Positions 35,309 through 45,098 of a stretch of DNA of 64,000 nt are shown here, in pieces. Position 1 is the stretch's first letter. Every line of letters begins with the position of its first letter. Origin of the DNA: Novimethylophilus kurashikiensis. GTDB taxonomy: Bacteria; Pseudomonadota; Gammaproteobacteria; Burkholderiales; Methylophilaceae. A program made the translations under genes and the position numbers. Where the stretch lies: assembly GCF_003112435.1 (NCBI RefSeq), contig NZ_BDOQ01000002.1, positions 450,654-514,653 of the forward strand. Reading direction: 5' to 3'. Below the pieces are notes generated by a model. The model made no database searches, was not told the origin of the DNA, and saw nothing but the letters and a program-made list of their open reading frames with translations.

Positions 35309-36199
35309 ATGAAAAACCCAAGAGCTGTTCTGATGATCGTCGTATCCATCGCTGTGGCGATTGCGGCGGTGCTGCTCGCCTCGCAGTGGGTCAAGGACAA
35401 GACCAAGGTTGCGACTAACCAGGTGGTCGTGGCGCGTTCCGATATCAACCTCGGCACGCGGCTGACGCCGCAAATGCTCAAGGTAGCCGATTGGCCGAGC
35501 AACAGCGTGCCGGAAGGCTCCGCCAGCGATCCGGAAAAGCTCAAGGATCGCGTGGTCAAGACCAGTCTGCTTTCTGGCGAGCCGGTGCTGGAATCCAAGC
35601 TGGCACCGGTAGGCACGACCGGCGGCCTGTCGGCCGTCATCGGCGAAGGAAAGCGCGCGATGACGGTACGGGTCAACGACGTGGTCGGCGTGGCGGGTTT
35701 CGCACTACCGGGCAACTACGTAGATATCGTCGTCAACACCGAGGACGAATCTACTAAATCGGACCGCAACAAGAGCATTTCCAAGATCGTGCTCGAACAC
35801 ATCCTGGTGCTGGCCGTCGCGCAGGAATCCTCACGCGACGAGACCAAGCCCAAAGTGGTCAACGCCGTGACGCTGGAAGTGACGCCGGAGCAGGCCGAGA
35901 AACTCGACCTGGCACGCAGCGTTGGCCAGTTATCGCTGGTCTTGCGCAACCAGATGGATACCAGCGCCGTGACGACCACCGGTACCACCAAGAAAGACAT
36001 GCTGAACCGCAAGGAAGAACTGTTGGCGATGCCCATTGCCGCCACCCAGCCCGAAGCCAAGGCCGAGGTGAAAACGGTGGTGAAGAAGGTCTATGTGACC
36101 CGCAAGGCGCCGGAGAAGAAGCAACCCGCCAAGGAAGAGGCACCCAAGGAACAGGTCGAGGTCATCAAGGGCGTGGAAAAGTCGACCCAGGCATTTTGA
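35309..36199 (+). CDS. cpaB: Flp pilus assembly protein CpaB/RcpC
   Basis: A 296-residue periplasmic protein anchored by an N-terminal helix (VLMIVVSIAVAIAAVLLASQ). A SAF domain follows (VVVARSDINLGTRLTPQML; LLSGEPVLESKL), and then the RcpC beta-clip region (MTVRVNDVVGVAGFALPGNY and VDIVVNT). The C-terminus is Lys/Glu/Pro-rich and disordered. In Tad systems this protein supports the outer-membrane secretin encoded immediately downstream. AAGGAG precedes the ATG. Confidence 0.93.
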   Translation: MKNPRAVLMIVVSIAVAIAAVLLASQWVKDKTKVATNQVVVARSDINLGTRLTPQMLKVADWPSNSVPEGSASDPEKLKDRVVKTSLLSGEPVLESKLAPVGTTGGLSAVIGEGKRAMTVRVNDVVGVAGFALPGNYVDIVVNTEDESTKSDRNKSISKIVLEHILVLAVAQESSRDETKPKVVNAVTLEVTPEQAEKLDLARSVGQLSLVLRNQMDTSAVTTTGTTKKDMLNRKEELLAMPIAATQPEAKAEVKTVVKKVYVTRKAPEKKQPAKEEAPKEQVEVIKGVEKSTQAF

Positions 36200-36252
36200 G
36201 CGGCTTGAGTGAAACGAACGAAAACTGGTTTGAACGCTGAGAGGGGAAAGTC

Positions 36253-37710
36253 ATGAACAAACATCACCAAGGCCAACGCCGGTGGCCGGCCGCCAAAGCG
36301 CTGCTGTCGGCGCTAGGCATGACGCTGGCGATGCTCGCCGCGGCACCGCAATACGCGCAGGCCGAAGCTGCCGATGCGAATACCGTCGAACTGGCGCCGC
36401 AGGTCAACGCCACGCTCGGAAAATCGACGCTGCTGCGTCTGCCTGCTCCGGCCGCACGGGTGTCGGTCGGCGACAAGGAAGTAGCCGATGTCATCCTCAT
36501 CAACCCCAAGGAAATCTATCTTTTGGGCAAGAAACTGGGTGCCACCAACCTGATCGTCTGGGGCAAAGGCGGGCAGAGCACCATCGTCGATATCCTGGTC
36601 GGCATGGATAGCGGAGCGCTGCAAAATAAGCTCACGCAGCTCTTGCCTCGCGAAAAAGGCATCCAGGTCAGTACTGCGGGCGATTCGCTGGTGCTATCCG
36701 GCACCGTCGGCGACAGCATGGGCGCGGATAAGGCCTTGATGATCGCCGAAGCCTATGCTGGCAAGAAGGTCGTCAACATGCTGAAAGTGGCCGGTCCTCA
36801 ACAGGTCATGCTGGAAGTAAAAATGGCGGAGGTTTCCAAGAACCTGCTGGATAAGCTGGGTGCGCAGCTGGGAGCCACGGCCAAGACCGGGGGCGTCCAC
36901 TACCTGCTCACCGCTGGGTTCCTCAGCCTGACCGGGGCAAACCCCTTGTCCCCCGGCGGCCTGATCACCATCACCGACGGCAAGAACACCATCAAGATCG
37001 ATGCCGAAAACAAGGATGGCGTCGTCAAGATCCTCGCCGAGCCCAACATCATGGCCATCAGCGGGCAGGAGGGCAGTTTCCTCGCCGGCGGCAAGGTATT
37101 GATCCCGGTGGCCCAAACCGCTGCGTCCGGCTCTTCTTCCATCACCCTGGAAGAAAAGGAATTCGGCGTAGGCCTCAAGTTCACGCCGACCGTGCTGGAA
37201 GGCGACGTCATCAACCTGCGCGTCGCGCCGGAGGTCTCCGAGCTGTCTCAAACCGGCACCGCTGTCTCCATCGGCAGCAACTCCAGCGTACTGCCCTCGT
37301 TCACCACGCGCCGTGCCAGCACTACGGTGCAGTTGCGTGACGGCCAGAGTTTCGCCATCGCAGGCTTGATCAAGAGCAACGTGACCGAATCCATCCGCCG
37401 CTTCCCGTTGTTGGGCGATATCCCGGTGCTGGGTACGTTGTTCCGCAGCAGCGAATTCCAGCATGACAAGACCGAGCTGCTGTTTGTAATTACGCCGCGC
37501 CTGGTCAAGCCGCTGCCGCCCAACTATGCGCTGCCGACCGACAGCTTCAAGGCACCGACGCCTGCCGAGTTTTTCCTGAACGGCAAGCTGGAAAACAAGC
37601 CTGCTGCGCCTGAAAACGCTGCAGCCGAACCGGACAAATCGGCCAAGGAACAGCCGGAGGCCGCAGCGCCAGCCGCGCCCAGCGATTCCACCGGCTTCGA
37701 GATGAAATAA
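36253..37710 (+). CDS. cpaC: Tad secretin CpaC/RcpA
   Basis: A 485-residue outer-membrane channel protein of the type II/III secretin family. It has a long signal peptide ending in AQAEA, an N-terminal pilus-type domain (VSVGDKEVADVILINPKEIY), a BON-like segment and the secretin core (KILAEPNIMAISGQEGSFLA; FTTRRASTTVQLRDGQSFAI, then AGLIK). The core ends with FPLLGDIPVLGTLFRS and ELLFVITPRLVKPL. A Pro/Ala/Glu tail follows. GAGAGGGGAAAG precedes the ATG. Confidence 0.95.
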   Translation: MNKHHQGQRRWPAAKALLSALGMTLAMLAAAPQYAQAEAADANTVELAPQVNATLGKSTLLRLPAPAARVSVGDKEVADVILINPKEIYLLGKKLGATNLIVWGKGGQSTIVDILVGMDSGALQNKLTQLLPREKGIQVSTAGDSLVLSGTVGDSMGADKALMIAEAYAGKKVVNMLKVAGPQQVMLEVKMAEVSKNLLDKLGAQLGATAKTGGVHYLLTAGFLSLTGANPLSPGGLITITDGKNTIKIDAENKDGVVKILAEPNIMAISGQEGSFLAGGKVLIPVAQTAASGSSSITLEEKEFGVGLKFTPTVLEGDVINLRVAPEVSELSQTGTAVSIGSNSSVLPSFTTRRASTTVQLRDGQSFAIAGLIKSNVTESIRRFPLLGDIPVLGTLFRSSEFQHDKTELLFVITPRLVKPLPPNYALPTDSFKAPTPAEFFLNGKLENKPAAPENAAAEPDKSAKEQPEAAAPAAPSDSTGFEMK

Positions 37711-37722
37711 AAGGAGCACGCC

Positions 37723-38022
37723 ATGCACACCAACAAGATTTACTTCGCCTTCGCGTTGCTGACAACGCTCTCTGCATGCGCCACCCCGACCCCGGAGCTG
37801 GACAGCCATTTCGGCGACGCAGTCAACGCAGCCAAAGCCCAGCAGACGCTGAATCCGGACGCCTCGCAAAACACGGCCCCGGTGACGGGCATGGACGGCA
37901 AGGCGGCCAATTCGGCGGTGGACCGTTATGAGAAGACGTTCGAGAAACCCCAGCCCACCGAGAATATCTTCAATATCGGGGTAGGGACGAGCAACTCCTC
38001 GTCTTCGGGAGGCGGCCGCTGA
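37723..38022 (+). CDS. Small lipoprotein of the Tad locus
   Basis: A 99-residue predicted lipoprotein: the signal peptide FALLTTLSAC gives a lipobox with Cys at residue 19, followed by a low-complexity Ala/Asn/Thr-rich chain ending SSSSGGGR. It starts 12 bases after cpaC behind AAGGAG. No CpaD/RcpB gene is seen in this locus, and its position after the secretin suggests it is a pilotin-like or secretin-associated lipoprotein; that is inference from position only. Confidence 0.8.
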   Translation: MHTNKIYFAFALLTTLSACATPTPELDSHFGDAVNAAKAQQTLNPDASQNTAPVTGMDGKAANSAVDRYEKTFEKPQPTENIFNIGVGTSNSSSSGGGR

Positions 38023-38033
38023 GGTCGCAAGCC

Positions 38034-39518
38034 ATGCCCGGAAACATCGCCATGCGCAAGGATCAGCGAGGAGCCGTTGCAATCCTGATGGGGTTCATCC
38101 TCGTCATCCTGGTTGCAACGCTTGCGCTGGCGATCGACTTGGGCCATGCCTACCTCGCCAAGAGCGGCCTGCAAAACGGGGCAGACGCCGCGGCATTGGC
38201 CGGTGCAAAAGAACTCAACGGAACGTATGACGGTGTTCAGGCCGCGAGAACAGTAGCCATCGAGATCGCCAGGCAAAACACCTACGATTTTTCAAAACCG
38301 GTCGCAACGAATGCCGCCGATGGAGGGTTGGAAATCACCGTCGGAAGCTGCCCTGATGACGGCTCGTGCACGATGGAACCCGTGGACAGCATTACCGATG
38401 ATGCGCTTGCAGGCGACAAAACCTTCTTGAAAGTCGATACGGGACAGCGTTATGTCGAGCCCTGGTTTGCGCGTATTTTCCAGATGATCGAGTACGAAGG
38501 CACCGACCATGTCGATACTTTCGGGATGGCAGTCGCGGGCCGGTATCTGGTGGAAGTCACACCCATGGCCGTTTGCGCCGTCGATTCTACAAGGCCGGAG
38601 GCGGGATTTTTGCGCGGCGTAGCCTACAACCTGCCGGATCTCAACCCGATCAATAACGGCGATCCGATATGGATCAATCCCGTGGACAGTTATCCCGGAA
38701 ATTGCGACCCCAACCACGGCAACACACCTACGCTGGTTCCTTTTACTTGTACCGGACACTCCTCGACGATTACGTCCATTCCTGGCGACGTCTGGGTGAA
38801 TACAGGAGCTCAATCCGCCTTGACGGGGCCGCTGAATTCACGCTTTGGGGACAATTATTCGGGAGGCAATGCGTGCAATCCGATGACCGCGCCTCCGGAT
38901 GTCAACGTCAAGGAATTCTTTTGTACGCGTGCAGCCAATCCGAACCGCGACAACTTCTGCTCGACGTCGGTAGGAGCCAACCAACCTCAGTTCTGGATGG
39001 ACGCAGCCAATACGACGCCCACGCTGCCCTACCATCAAACTATTGAAACGCTGGGCTCGACCAAGCAGGGCAAGCCGTTCAATTACCCAGCCAGAACCTC
39101 GCCCGAGACTGCTGTCGATTTTTCCCGTTATGGCGCACTTTGGTCCTATAGCCGCGAGGTTCGTGATTTCTCGACTTGGCCTTATGCCGAATACAGCACT
39201 ACCGACTGGCCCACGCTTTACGGCGGCACGGCTGAAAACTATCCAGCCTCGTCACCTTACCTGAGCTGGATCGATCCTCCATCAGGCCCAGGTGCCCTCT
39301 ATAAGCGCCCGAATCGTCGCGTATTGAATATCGCGATCATCAATTGCGAAGGCGTGACCAGCATTCCCGGCCAGCAATGCCGTATGCATTTGCCCGTCGT
39401 CGCCGTCGGCAAGTTCTTCATGCAGCGAAGAGCCAATCTGCCGAACAACATCACCGGAGAGTTCGCAGGTACTTTCGGACCGACGTTGCCTCCTTCGAAT
39501 ATCCGGCTCTATCGATAA
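38034..39518 (+). CDS. TadG-like pilus assembly protein
   Basis: A 494-residue protein with the N-terminal Flp-assembly Tad/TadE-G motif: DQRGAVAILMGFILVILVAT gives one helix, followed by AIDLGHAYLAKSGLQNGADA and AALAGAKEL. The remainder is a large extracytoplasmic domain with several cysteine pairs (SCPDDGSC; FFCTRAANP; NCEGVTSIPGQQC) and many Asn/Thr/Pro. No von Willebrand A MIDAS motif is obvious, unlike long TadG. A second ATG at 38052 is a possible start. Confidence 0.85.
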   Translation: MPGNIAMRKDQRGAVAILMGFILVILVATLALAIDLGHAYLAKSGLQNGADAAALAGAKELNGTYDGVQAARTVAIEIARQNTYDFSKPVATNAADGGLEITVGSCPDDGSCTMEPVDSITDDALAGDKTFLKVDTGQRYVEPWFARIFQMIEYEGTDHVDTFGMAVAGRYLVEVTPMAVCAVDSTRPEAGFLRGVAYNLPDLNPINNGDPIWINPVDSYPGNCDPNHGNTPTLVPFTCTGHSSTITSIPGDVWVNTGAQSALTGPLNSRFGDNYSGGNACNPMTAPPDVNVKEFFCTRAANPNRDNFCSTSVGANQPQFWMDAANTTPTLPYHQTIETLGSTKQGKPFNYPARTSPETAVDFSRYGALWSYSREVRDFSTWPYAEYSTTDWPTLYGGTAENYPASSPYLSWIDPPSGPGALYKRPNRRVLNIAIINCEGVTSIPGQQCRMHLPVVAVGKFFMQRRANLPNNITGEFAGTFGPTLPPSNIRLYR

Positions 39519-39527
39519 GCGAACACG

Positions 39528-40016
39528 ATGCGACACCTCAACCACCACGCCAGGCTTGTACATCCCCATCGCGGCGGCGCACTCATCGAGTTCGGATTGG
39601 TCGTCATCTTGCTGGTGATGATCGTGGGCGCCATCGTCGAATTCGGTCGCGTGTTCTGGTACTACGACGCCTTGACCAAGGCGACTCGAGACAGTGCACG
39701 GATGATTTCGCTCGCACCTAAGGAAACCATCGCCAGTACAGCAAGCGGGGATGCGCAGGATTTGGCGATACTAGCTGCTGCGAATGCCGGGGTTACGCCG
39801 CAACTTACCCGCGCAAACGTCGTCGTCGATTGCCTGAATGCTGCTTTCCAGATCGAGAATTGCGTCGATGGCAGTGCCCCGGCCAATGTGCGTGTATCCA
39901 TCGTCGATTTTCAGGTCACGATTGGTGGTTGGATACCGCTGCTGCTTTCCACCGGAGCCGCTACCGATTGGGAGCCCACCCTGGCACCTCACACCACGAT
40001 GCGGTACATGCCATGA
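39528..40016 (+). CDS. TadE-like minor pseudopilin
   Basis: A 162-residue protein with the TadE signature RGGALIEFGLVVILLVMIVG directly before one hydrophobic helix, then EFGRVFWYYDALTKATRDSA. The G-x4-E arrangement resembles pseudopilin processing sites cut by the Tad prepilin peptidase. The stop overlaps an ATG (40013) in front of the next gene. It starts ten bases after the TadG-like gene. Confidence 0.88.
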   Translation: MRHLNHHARLVHPHRGGALIEFGLVVILLVMIVGAIVEFGRVFWYYDALTKATRDSARMISLAPKETIASTASGDAQDLAILAAANAGVTPQLTRANVVVDCLNAAFQIENCVDGSAPANVRVSIVDFQVTIGGWIPLLLSTGAATDWEPTLAPHTTMRYMP

Positions 40017-40024
40017 GGGCGATC

Positions 40025-40582
40025 ATGAATATTCCACCCCTTATGCAAAAACCGCGTTCCAGGCAATCGGGCGTTGCAGCCGTGGAGTTCGGCCTGATCG
40101 CCACGCTGTTGTTCTTGCTGAGCCTCGGCATTATCGAATTCGGCCGTTTCATGTATGTCTGGAATACGACGCAGGAAATCACACGGCATGCCGCGCGTGA
40201 AGCCGCCGTCAGGAATTTCGATGCCGACAGCATCGATGCTATCCAGCGCGGAGCGATCTTCAGTGCCGACACCACCGGAGATGTCGCCGTGCCCGGCGGA
40301 CCTGAGATCGCCAGCACCAATGTCGTCATCCGCTACCTGAATGCTGATGGTGTTCCAGCGACCCCGATGCCTGATAACCCTGAAGACAATATCGCGGCCT
40401 GCCTCGATGTGGATCGCGCTGCCAGTTGCATTCGTTATGTCGAGGCCAGCGTGTGCATGGACGACGGCGATTGCACGCCGGTGCCATATCAACCGCTGAT
40501 CGGCTTGTTCCCGTTCCTCGCCATCGATATTCCGCGTTCGACCGTCATCATGCCGGCAGAAAGCCTGGGGTATCGGATATGA
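40025..40582 (+). CDS. Second TadE/TadF-like minor pseudopilin
   Basis: A 185-residue protein with RQSGVAAVEFGLIATLLFLL, the TadE-type motif, followed by EFGRFMYVWNTTQEITRHAA. The C-terminal part has four cysteines (AACLDVDRAASC; VCMDDGDC) that could form disulfides outside the membrane. ATG at 40025 has GAGGG six bases upstream; ATG at 40013, overlapping the previous stop, is an alternative. This occupies the position of TadF. Confidence 0.87.
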   Translation: MNIPPLMQKPRSRQSGVAAVEFGLIATLLFLLSLGIIEFGRFMYVWNTTQEITRHAAREAAVRNFDADSIDAIQRGAIFSADTTGDVAVPGGPEIASTNVVIRYLNADGVPATPMPDNPEDNIAACLDVDRAASCIRYVEASVCMDDGDCTPVPYQPLIGLFPFLAIDIPRSTVIMPAESLGYRI

Positions 40583-40616
40583 GAAAAAGCTCAACCAATA
40601 TGGAGCGCGCATCACA

Positions 40617-41777
40617 GTGAAAATTGCGATCCTGACCAATAACGCTCAACGCCTCGCCCCTTTATGTAAGGCGATTGGGGAGAGCAATGAGGTCGTCGTG
40701 AACGAGAGCACCACGAAGCAGCTGGCAGCGATGATGGCTGCAGGTCCGGATGTCGTCGTTCTCGATGGGACTCACTGCGAGGCAGTGCAGTTAAATGAAA
40801 TTGAACCATGGTCGGTGAGCCATCCAGCGTGCCATTTCATCGCATTGTGCGAGAACGCCAACTCGGACTTCTTGATGAATGCGATGCGAGTGGGCATCCG
40901 GGAGGTGCTGCCGTCGGGTGCGGACGATCAATCGCTGATCCAGGCGATCAAGCGCATCGAACAGCGGTTGCGTTCGGCAGAAACACCTCGCCGCAACACC
41001 GGCAAAGTCATCGCCTTTATTGCCTGCAAAGGCGGCAGCGGGGCGACGTTCCTGGCATCCAACCTGGCGTATGTGCTGGCGGCTGAGAAAAAGCAGCGCG
41101 TGGCGCTGCTGGATCTCAACCTGCAGTTCGGCGATGCAGCGCTGTTCGTGTCCGACCAGATGCCGAGCAATACGCTGACCGACCTCGCCAATAACATCGG
41201 GCGCCTGGATGCCTCGCTGCTCACAGCCTTGATGACCCACGTACTGCCCAATTTCGGCGTTCTGGCCGCGCCGGAAGATCCGGAGCATGCGGTCGGCATC
41301 GGCCCGGAGCATATCGAGGCGCTGCTGAAACTTGCAGTGGAGCATTTCGATTATGTGGTGCTGGATATCGGCCGCATCTTGAGCGCGGCGACAGTGAAGG
41401 CGCTGGATCGCGCCGACATGATTTTCCCCGTGCTGCAGGAGACATTACCGTTCATCCGCGACAGCAAGCGCCTGATCCACACCCTGCAAACCCTGGGCTA
41501 CAGCAAGGCCAAGATCCACCCCATCGTCAACCGCTACATGAAGGGTGGGGACATCTTGCTGGAAGACGTGGAGTCTGCGCTGGGGATCAAGGTATTCAAG
41601 ACGGTTCCCAACAGTTACGAGGCGGTGTCTACCTCGGTCAACCAGGGTATCCCGATTTACCAGATCTCCCGTCACGACAAGGTGACCAAGGCGCTGGAAG
41701 AAATGGCTCATGAACTGGCCGATGTGCCCCAAGCCGAGAAAAGCGGCTGGTTTTCGCACTTGCTGCACGCCGGTTAA
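40617..41777 (+). CDS. cpaE: Tad pilus localisation ATPase-like protein TadZ/CpaE
   Basis: A 386-residue MinD/ParA-superfamily protein. The first 120 residues form a receiver-like domain (VVVLDGTHCE; MRVGIREVLPSGADDQ). The ATPase half starts with the deviant Walker A KVIAFIACKGGSGATFLASN, then VALLDLNLQFGDAALFV, and VVLDIGRILSAATVKALDRA. TadZ/CpaE places the Tad machine at the cell pole. The start is GTG at 40617. Confidence 0.92.
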   Translation: MKIAILTNNAQRLAPLCKAIGESNEVVVNESTTKQLAAMMAAGPDVVVLDGTHCEAVQLNEIEPWSVSHPACHFIALCENANSDFLMNAMRVGIREVLPSGADDQSLIQAIKRIEQRLRSAETPRRNTGKVIAFIACKGGSGATFLASNLAYVLAAEKKQRVALLDLNLQFGDAALFVSDQMPSNTLTDLANNIGRLDASLLTALMTHVLPNFGVLAAPEDPEHAVGIGPEHIEALLKLAVEHFDYVVLDIGRILSAATVKALDRADMIFPVLQETLPFIRDSKRLIHTLQTLGYSKAKIHPIVNRYMKGGDILLEDVESALGIKVFKTVPNSYEAVSTSVNQGIPIYQISRHDKVTKALEEMAHELADVPQAEKSGWFSHLLHAG

Positions 41778-41807
41778 GTAGAAGGTTTTCGAGAAAGGAA
41801 CAGCATC

Positions 41808-43163
41808 ATGTCGCTGCGTGACAGACTGGAAGACATCAAGAACGATACGGCCCAAGTGCCGGTAGGGGAGCAGGTAGGCTTTGTGGAAAACAAGGCCTAT
41901 CAGGAAATGAAGTCGCGCATCCACCGGAAACTGCTCGATCGCGTCGATCTCATCATGATGGAAAGCATGCCGCCCGAGCAATTGCGCGACGAACTGAAGA
42001 CATTGGTCGAGCGTTTGCTGAGCGAGGAAACCGTCGCCATCAACGAAAGCGAGCGCCAGAAGCTGGTGCAGGATATCCAGCACGAGGTGCTGGGATTGGG
42101 GCCGCTGGAAACGCTGATGGCCGACCCGACCATCTCGGACATTCTGGTCAACACCCACAAGCAGGTCTACGTGGAACGCCGCGGCAAGCTTGAACTGACG
42201 GACGTGCGCTTCGAAAGCGAGAACCATCTGCTCAAGATCATCGACAAGATTGTCTCGGGCATCGGCCGCCGCGTGGATGAATCCAGCCCGATGGTTGATG
42301 CGCGGTTGCCGGACGGTTCCCGCGTCAACGCCATCATTCCGCCGGTTTCGGTCGATGGCGCCATCTTGTCCATACGCCGCTTCGCGGTGACGCCGATGAA
42401 GATGGAAGACTTCATCCAGCATAAGAGCCTGACGCCGGAAATGGCGGCCATCCTCGAAGGTTTGGTGAAGGCGAGGCTCAACTTGCTGCTGTCCGGGGGA
42501 ACCGGAACCGGTAAAACCACGCTACTGAATATCCTCTCGGGCTATATCCCGACAAGCGAGCGTATCGTCACCATCGAAGACGCGGCAGAACTGCAATTGC
42601 AGCAGCCGCACGTCGTGCGTCTGGAAATCCGGCCGCCCAACATCGAGGGCAAGGGTGAAATCACCCAGCGCATGTTGGTTCGCAACAGCCTGCGCATGCG
42701 CCCGGACCGCATCCTGGTAGGCGAAGTACGCGGTGCCGAGGCGTTGGACATGCTGCAAGCGATGAACACCGGCCACGAAGGCTCGATGACTACGCTGCAC
42801 GCCAATACCCCGCGCGATGCGTTGACCCGCCTCGAAAACATGGTCGGCATGGCCGGACTCAACCTGCCGCCCAAGACCATGCGCCAGCAGATCAGTTCTG
42901 CGCTCAACGTCGTGGTGCATATCAGCCGCATGAGCGACGGCAAGCGCAAGGTGACCAGCATCCAGGAAATCACCGGCATGGAAGGTGACATCATCACCAT
43001 GCAGGAAATCTTCGTGTTCGAGCAGACAGGGGTAGGCCAGGACGGCACGGTGTTGGGTCGATTCCGCGCGACCGGCATTCGCCCGAAATTCGTCGAACGC
43101 CTTCGGATACACGGCATTGTTTTGCCGGAAGACCTCTTCGACCCGACGCGGGTTTACGAATAG
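41808..43163 (+). CDS. tadA: Tad secretion ATPase TadA/CpaF
   Basis: A 451-residue VirB11/PulE-family hexameric ATPase that powers Flp pilus assembly. An N-terminal helical domain is followed by [19 protein letters not shown]. Walker A is [15 protein letters not shown] (about 229-240), the Asp box [20 protein letters not shown], Walker [19 protein letters not shown], and the His box [19 protein letters not shown]. All catalytic elements are present. AAAGGAA precedes the ATG. Confidence 0.96.
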   Translation: MSLRDRLEDIKNDTAQVPVGEQVGFVENKAYQEMKSRIHRKLLDRVDLIMMESMPPEQLRDELKTLVERLLSEETVAINESERQKLVQDIQHEVLGLGPLETLMADPTISDILVNTHKQVYVERRGKLELTDVRFESENHLLKIIDKIVSGIGRRVDESSPMVDARLPDGSRVNAIIPPVSVDGAILSIRRFAVTPMKMEDFIQHKSLTPEMAAILEGLVKARLNLLLSGGTGTGKTTLLNILSGYIPTSERIVTIEDAAELQLQQPHVVRLEIRPPNIEGKGEITQRMLVRNSLRMRPDRILVGEVRGAEALDMLQAMNTGHEGSMTTLHANTPRDALTRLENMVGMAGLNLPPKTMRQQISSALNVVVHISRMSDGKRKVTSIQEITGMEGDIITMQEIFVFEQTGVGQDGTVLGRFRATGIRPKFVERLRIHGIVLPEDLFDPTRVYE

Positions 43164-43172
43164 GAGCGCATT

Positions 43173-44135
43173 GTGGACTACGCCTTTTATCTGTTCATCG
43201 TGCTCGGGTTCCTCGCGGTCGTGCTGTTTTTGGAAGGTGCGTACCTGACCTGGAACGCCTACCAGGGACCGGAAGCCAAGCGCATTGAAAAGCGCCTGCG
43301 CGCCATGTCGGCCGGGGCATCAGGCGATGCGGGATCCAAGCTGATCAAGCAACGATTGCTCGCCGACACCCCGGTGCTTGAAAAACTATTGCTCAGCGTC
43401 CCGCGCATCCATCATCTCGACCGCATGCTGTTGCAATCCGGGCTGGAACTCAGCGTAGCGCGTTTTCTCGGCCTGACGCTGTTCGCCCTGGCGGGGGGCA
43501 TGGCCGTGGCGGTGTTGCTGCATTTGCCGTTGTTTCTCGGCATCGTTGCCGCCGTGCTGCCATGGCTGTATGTGCTGCGCGCTACCCAGAAACGCAAGAC
43601 GGCCATCGAGGAGCAATTGCCGGAAGCGCTCGATCTCATGGCGCGCGCCATGCTGGCGGGTCATGCCTTTCCCAGCGCCCTCAAGATGGTGGGCGACGAG
43701 ATGCCCGAGCCCGTCTCGGGCGAGTTTCGCATCGTATTCGACGAGATCAATTACGGGATTTCCGTGGCTGACGCGTTGAATAACCTTGCAGCCCGGGTGC
43801 CCAGTACCGATGTCAGCTATTTCGTGATCTCCGTGCTGATCCAGCGCGAGACCGGCGGCAACCTTGCCGAACTGCTTGGAAATCTCAGCAAGCTCATCCG
43901 CGAGCGACTCAAGCTGATGGGGACTGTGCGTGTGCTTTCGGCGGAAGGGCGCTTATCGGCCAAGATCCTGACCGTGCTTCCTTTCGCTGTGGCAGTGGTC
44001 GTCAATGTTATCAATCCGAAGTTCATGCGCGTGCTGTGGCAAGACCCCATCGGCCTGAAAATGATCACGATCGCACTGGTAATGGTGCTGTTCGGCGTTT
44101 TCTGGATGTGGCGCGTGATCAAGATTCGCGTTTAG
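43173..44135 (+). CDS. tadB: Tad inner-membrane platform protein TadB
   Basis: A 320-residue GspF/TadB-family protein with an N-terminal helix, a helix pair near residues 95-135, a GspF domain (EEQLPEALDLMARAMLAGHA; LNNLAARVPSTDVSYFVISV; QRETGGNLAELLGNLSKLIR) and a terminal helix. The start is GTG ten bases after tadA. It interacts with TadA at the membrane. Confidence 0.94.
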   Translation: MDYAFYLFIVLGFLAVVLFLEGAYLTWNAYQGPEAKRIEKRLRAMSAGASGDAGSKLIKQRLLADTPVLEKLLLSVPRIHHLDRMLLQSGLELSVARFLGLTLFALAGGMAVAVLLHLPLFLGIVAAVLPWLYVLRATQKRKTAIEEQLPEALDLMARAMLAGHAFPSALKMVGDEMPEPVSGEFRIVFDEINYGISVADALNNLAARVPSTDVSYFVISVLIQRETGGNLAELLGNLSKLIRERLKLMGTVRVLSAEGRLSAKILTVLPFAVAVVVNVINPKFMRVLWQDPIGLKMITIALVMVLFGVFWMWRVIKIRV

Positions 44136-44154
44136 CCTGAATGAAGGTGAAACC

Positions 44155-45084
44155 ATGATTCAAGTTCTGTATCTCGCGGTGATTTTTCTCACCGTATTCA
44201 TCGTGGCCCTGGTCATCATCAGCCAGCTCAGCCCGCGTCCCATCCAGGCACGCTTGCAGCAGCTGGCCGAAGGCGGGCAGGCGCCTAACGAAGAACCGGG
44301 GTGGATGGCCAGGATCGTTCAATTGACCGGCCCGCTCGCCAAAATCACGCTGCCTGTGGAGGGCTGGGAAAACTCGCAACTGCGCATTCGTTTCATGAAC
44401 GCCGGCTACCGCGGGGCATCGGCACCAGTGCTGTTCTTTGCCTCGAAGACGCTGCTGGCGATCCTGCTTCCCGTTGTGATCGGGCTCTATCTCTATATCT
44501 CCGGAAAAACGCTCGCGCACCCCATGATGATCGGACTGGCGCTGGTCGGCGCGCTGGTCGGGTACATCCTGCCCAACGTGGTTCTGGAACGTCGCATCGC
44601 CAACCGCAAGCGAGAGATTTTCGACAGTTTCCCGGATGCTCTGGACCTCACTACGGTGTGCGTGGAGGCAGGTTTGGGATTGGATGCGGCACTAGCGCGC
44701 GTCGGGGAAGAAATGCGCTTCAAGAGCCCTGTGCTGGGCGAAGAACTGCATCTGGTTAATCTGGAATTGCGCGCAGGAAGCACCCGGGAACGGGCGTTGC
44801 GGAATCTGGCCTTGCGCACCGGGGTGGAAGAGATCGACACCCTGGTCGCCATGCTGGTGCAATCGGACCGTTTCGGGACCAGCGTTGCGGATTCTTTGCG
44901 TGTGCATTCGGAAAACCTGCGCACAAAACGTCGCCTTCGGGCCGAGGAATCGGCAGCCAAGATTCCGCTCAAGCTGCTGTTCCCACTGATTTTCTTCATT
45001 TTTCCATCGCTGCTCCTGGTGTTGCTTGGGCCGGCGTTCATCAATATTTACCGCGTATTGCTGCCCACACTGGGCGGGCATTAG
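44155..45084 (+). CDS. tadC: Tad inner-membrane platform protein TadC
   Basis: A 309-residue second GspF-family protein paired with TadB. Motifs include FDSFPDALDLTTVCVEAGLG, then LDAALARVGEEM, and LRNLALRTGVEEIDTLVAML, then VQSDRFGTSVADSLRVHSE. The C-terminal KIPLKLLFPLIFFIFPSLLL is the typical last helix of TadC. GAAGG lies before the ATG. Confidence 0.94.
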   Translation: MIQVLYLAVIFLTVFIVALVIISQLSPRPIQARLQQLAEGGQAPNEEPGWMARIVQLTGPLAKITLPVEGWENSQLRIRFMNAGYRGASAPVLFFASKTLLAILLPVVIGLYLYISGKTLAHPMMIGLALVGALVGYILPNVVLERRIANRKREIFDSFPDALDLTTVCVEAGLGLDAALARVGEEMRFKSPVLGEELHLVNLELRAGSTRERALRNLALRTGVEEIDTLVAMLVQSDRFGTSVADSLRVHSENLRTKRRLRAEESAAKIPLKLLFPLIFFIFPSLLLVLLGPAFINIYRVLLPTLGGH

Positions 45085-45098
45085 CAAAGGAGGGGATC

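Noticed and set aside
36694..38082. 462-codon minus-strand frame opposite the secretin gene
   Set aside because: Arg/Gly/Gln-rich shadow of cpaC and the lipoprotein gene, with no recognisable domain.
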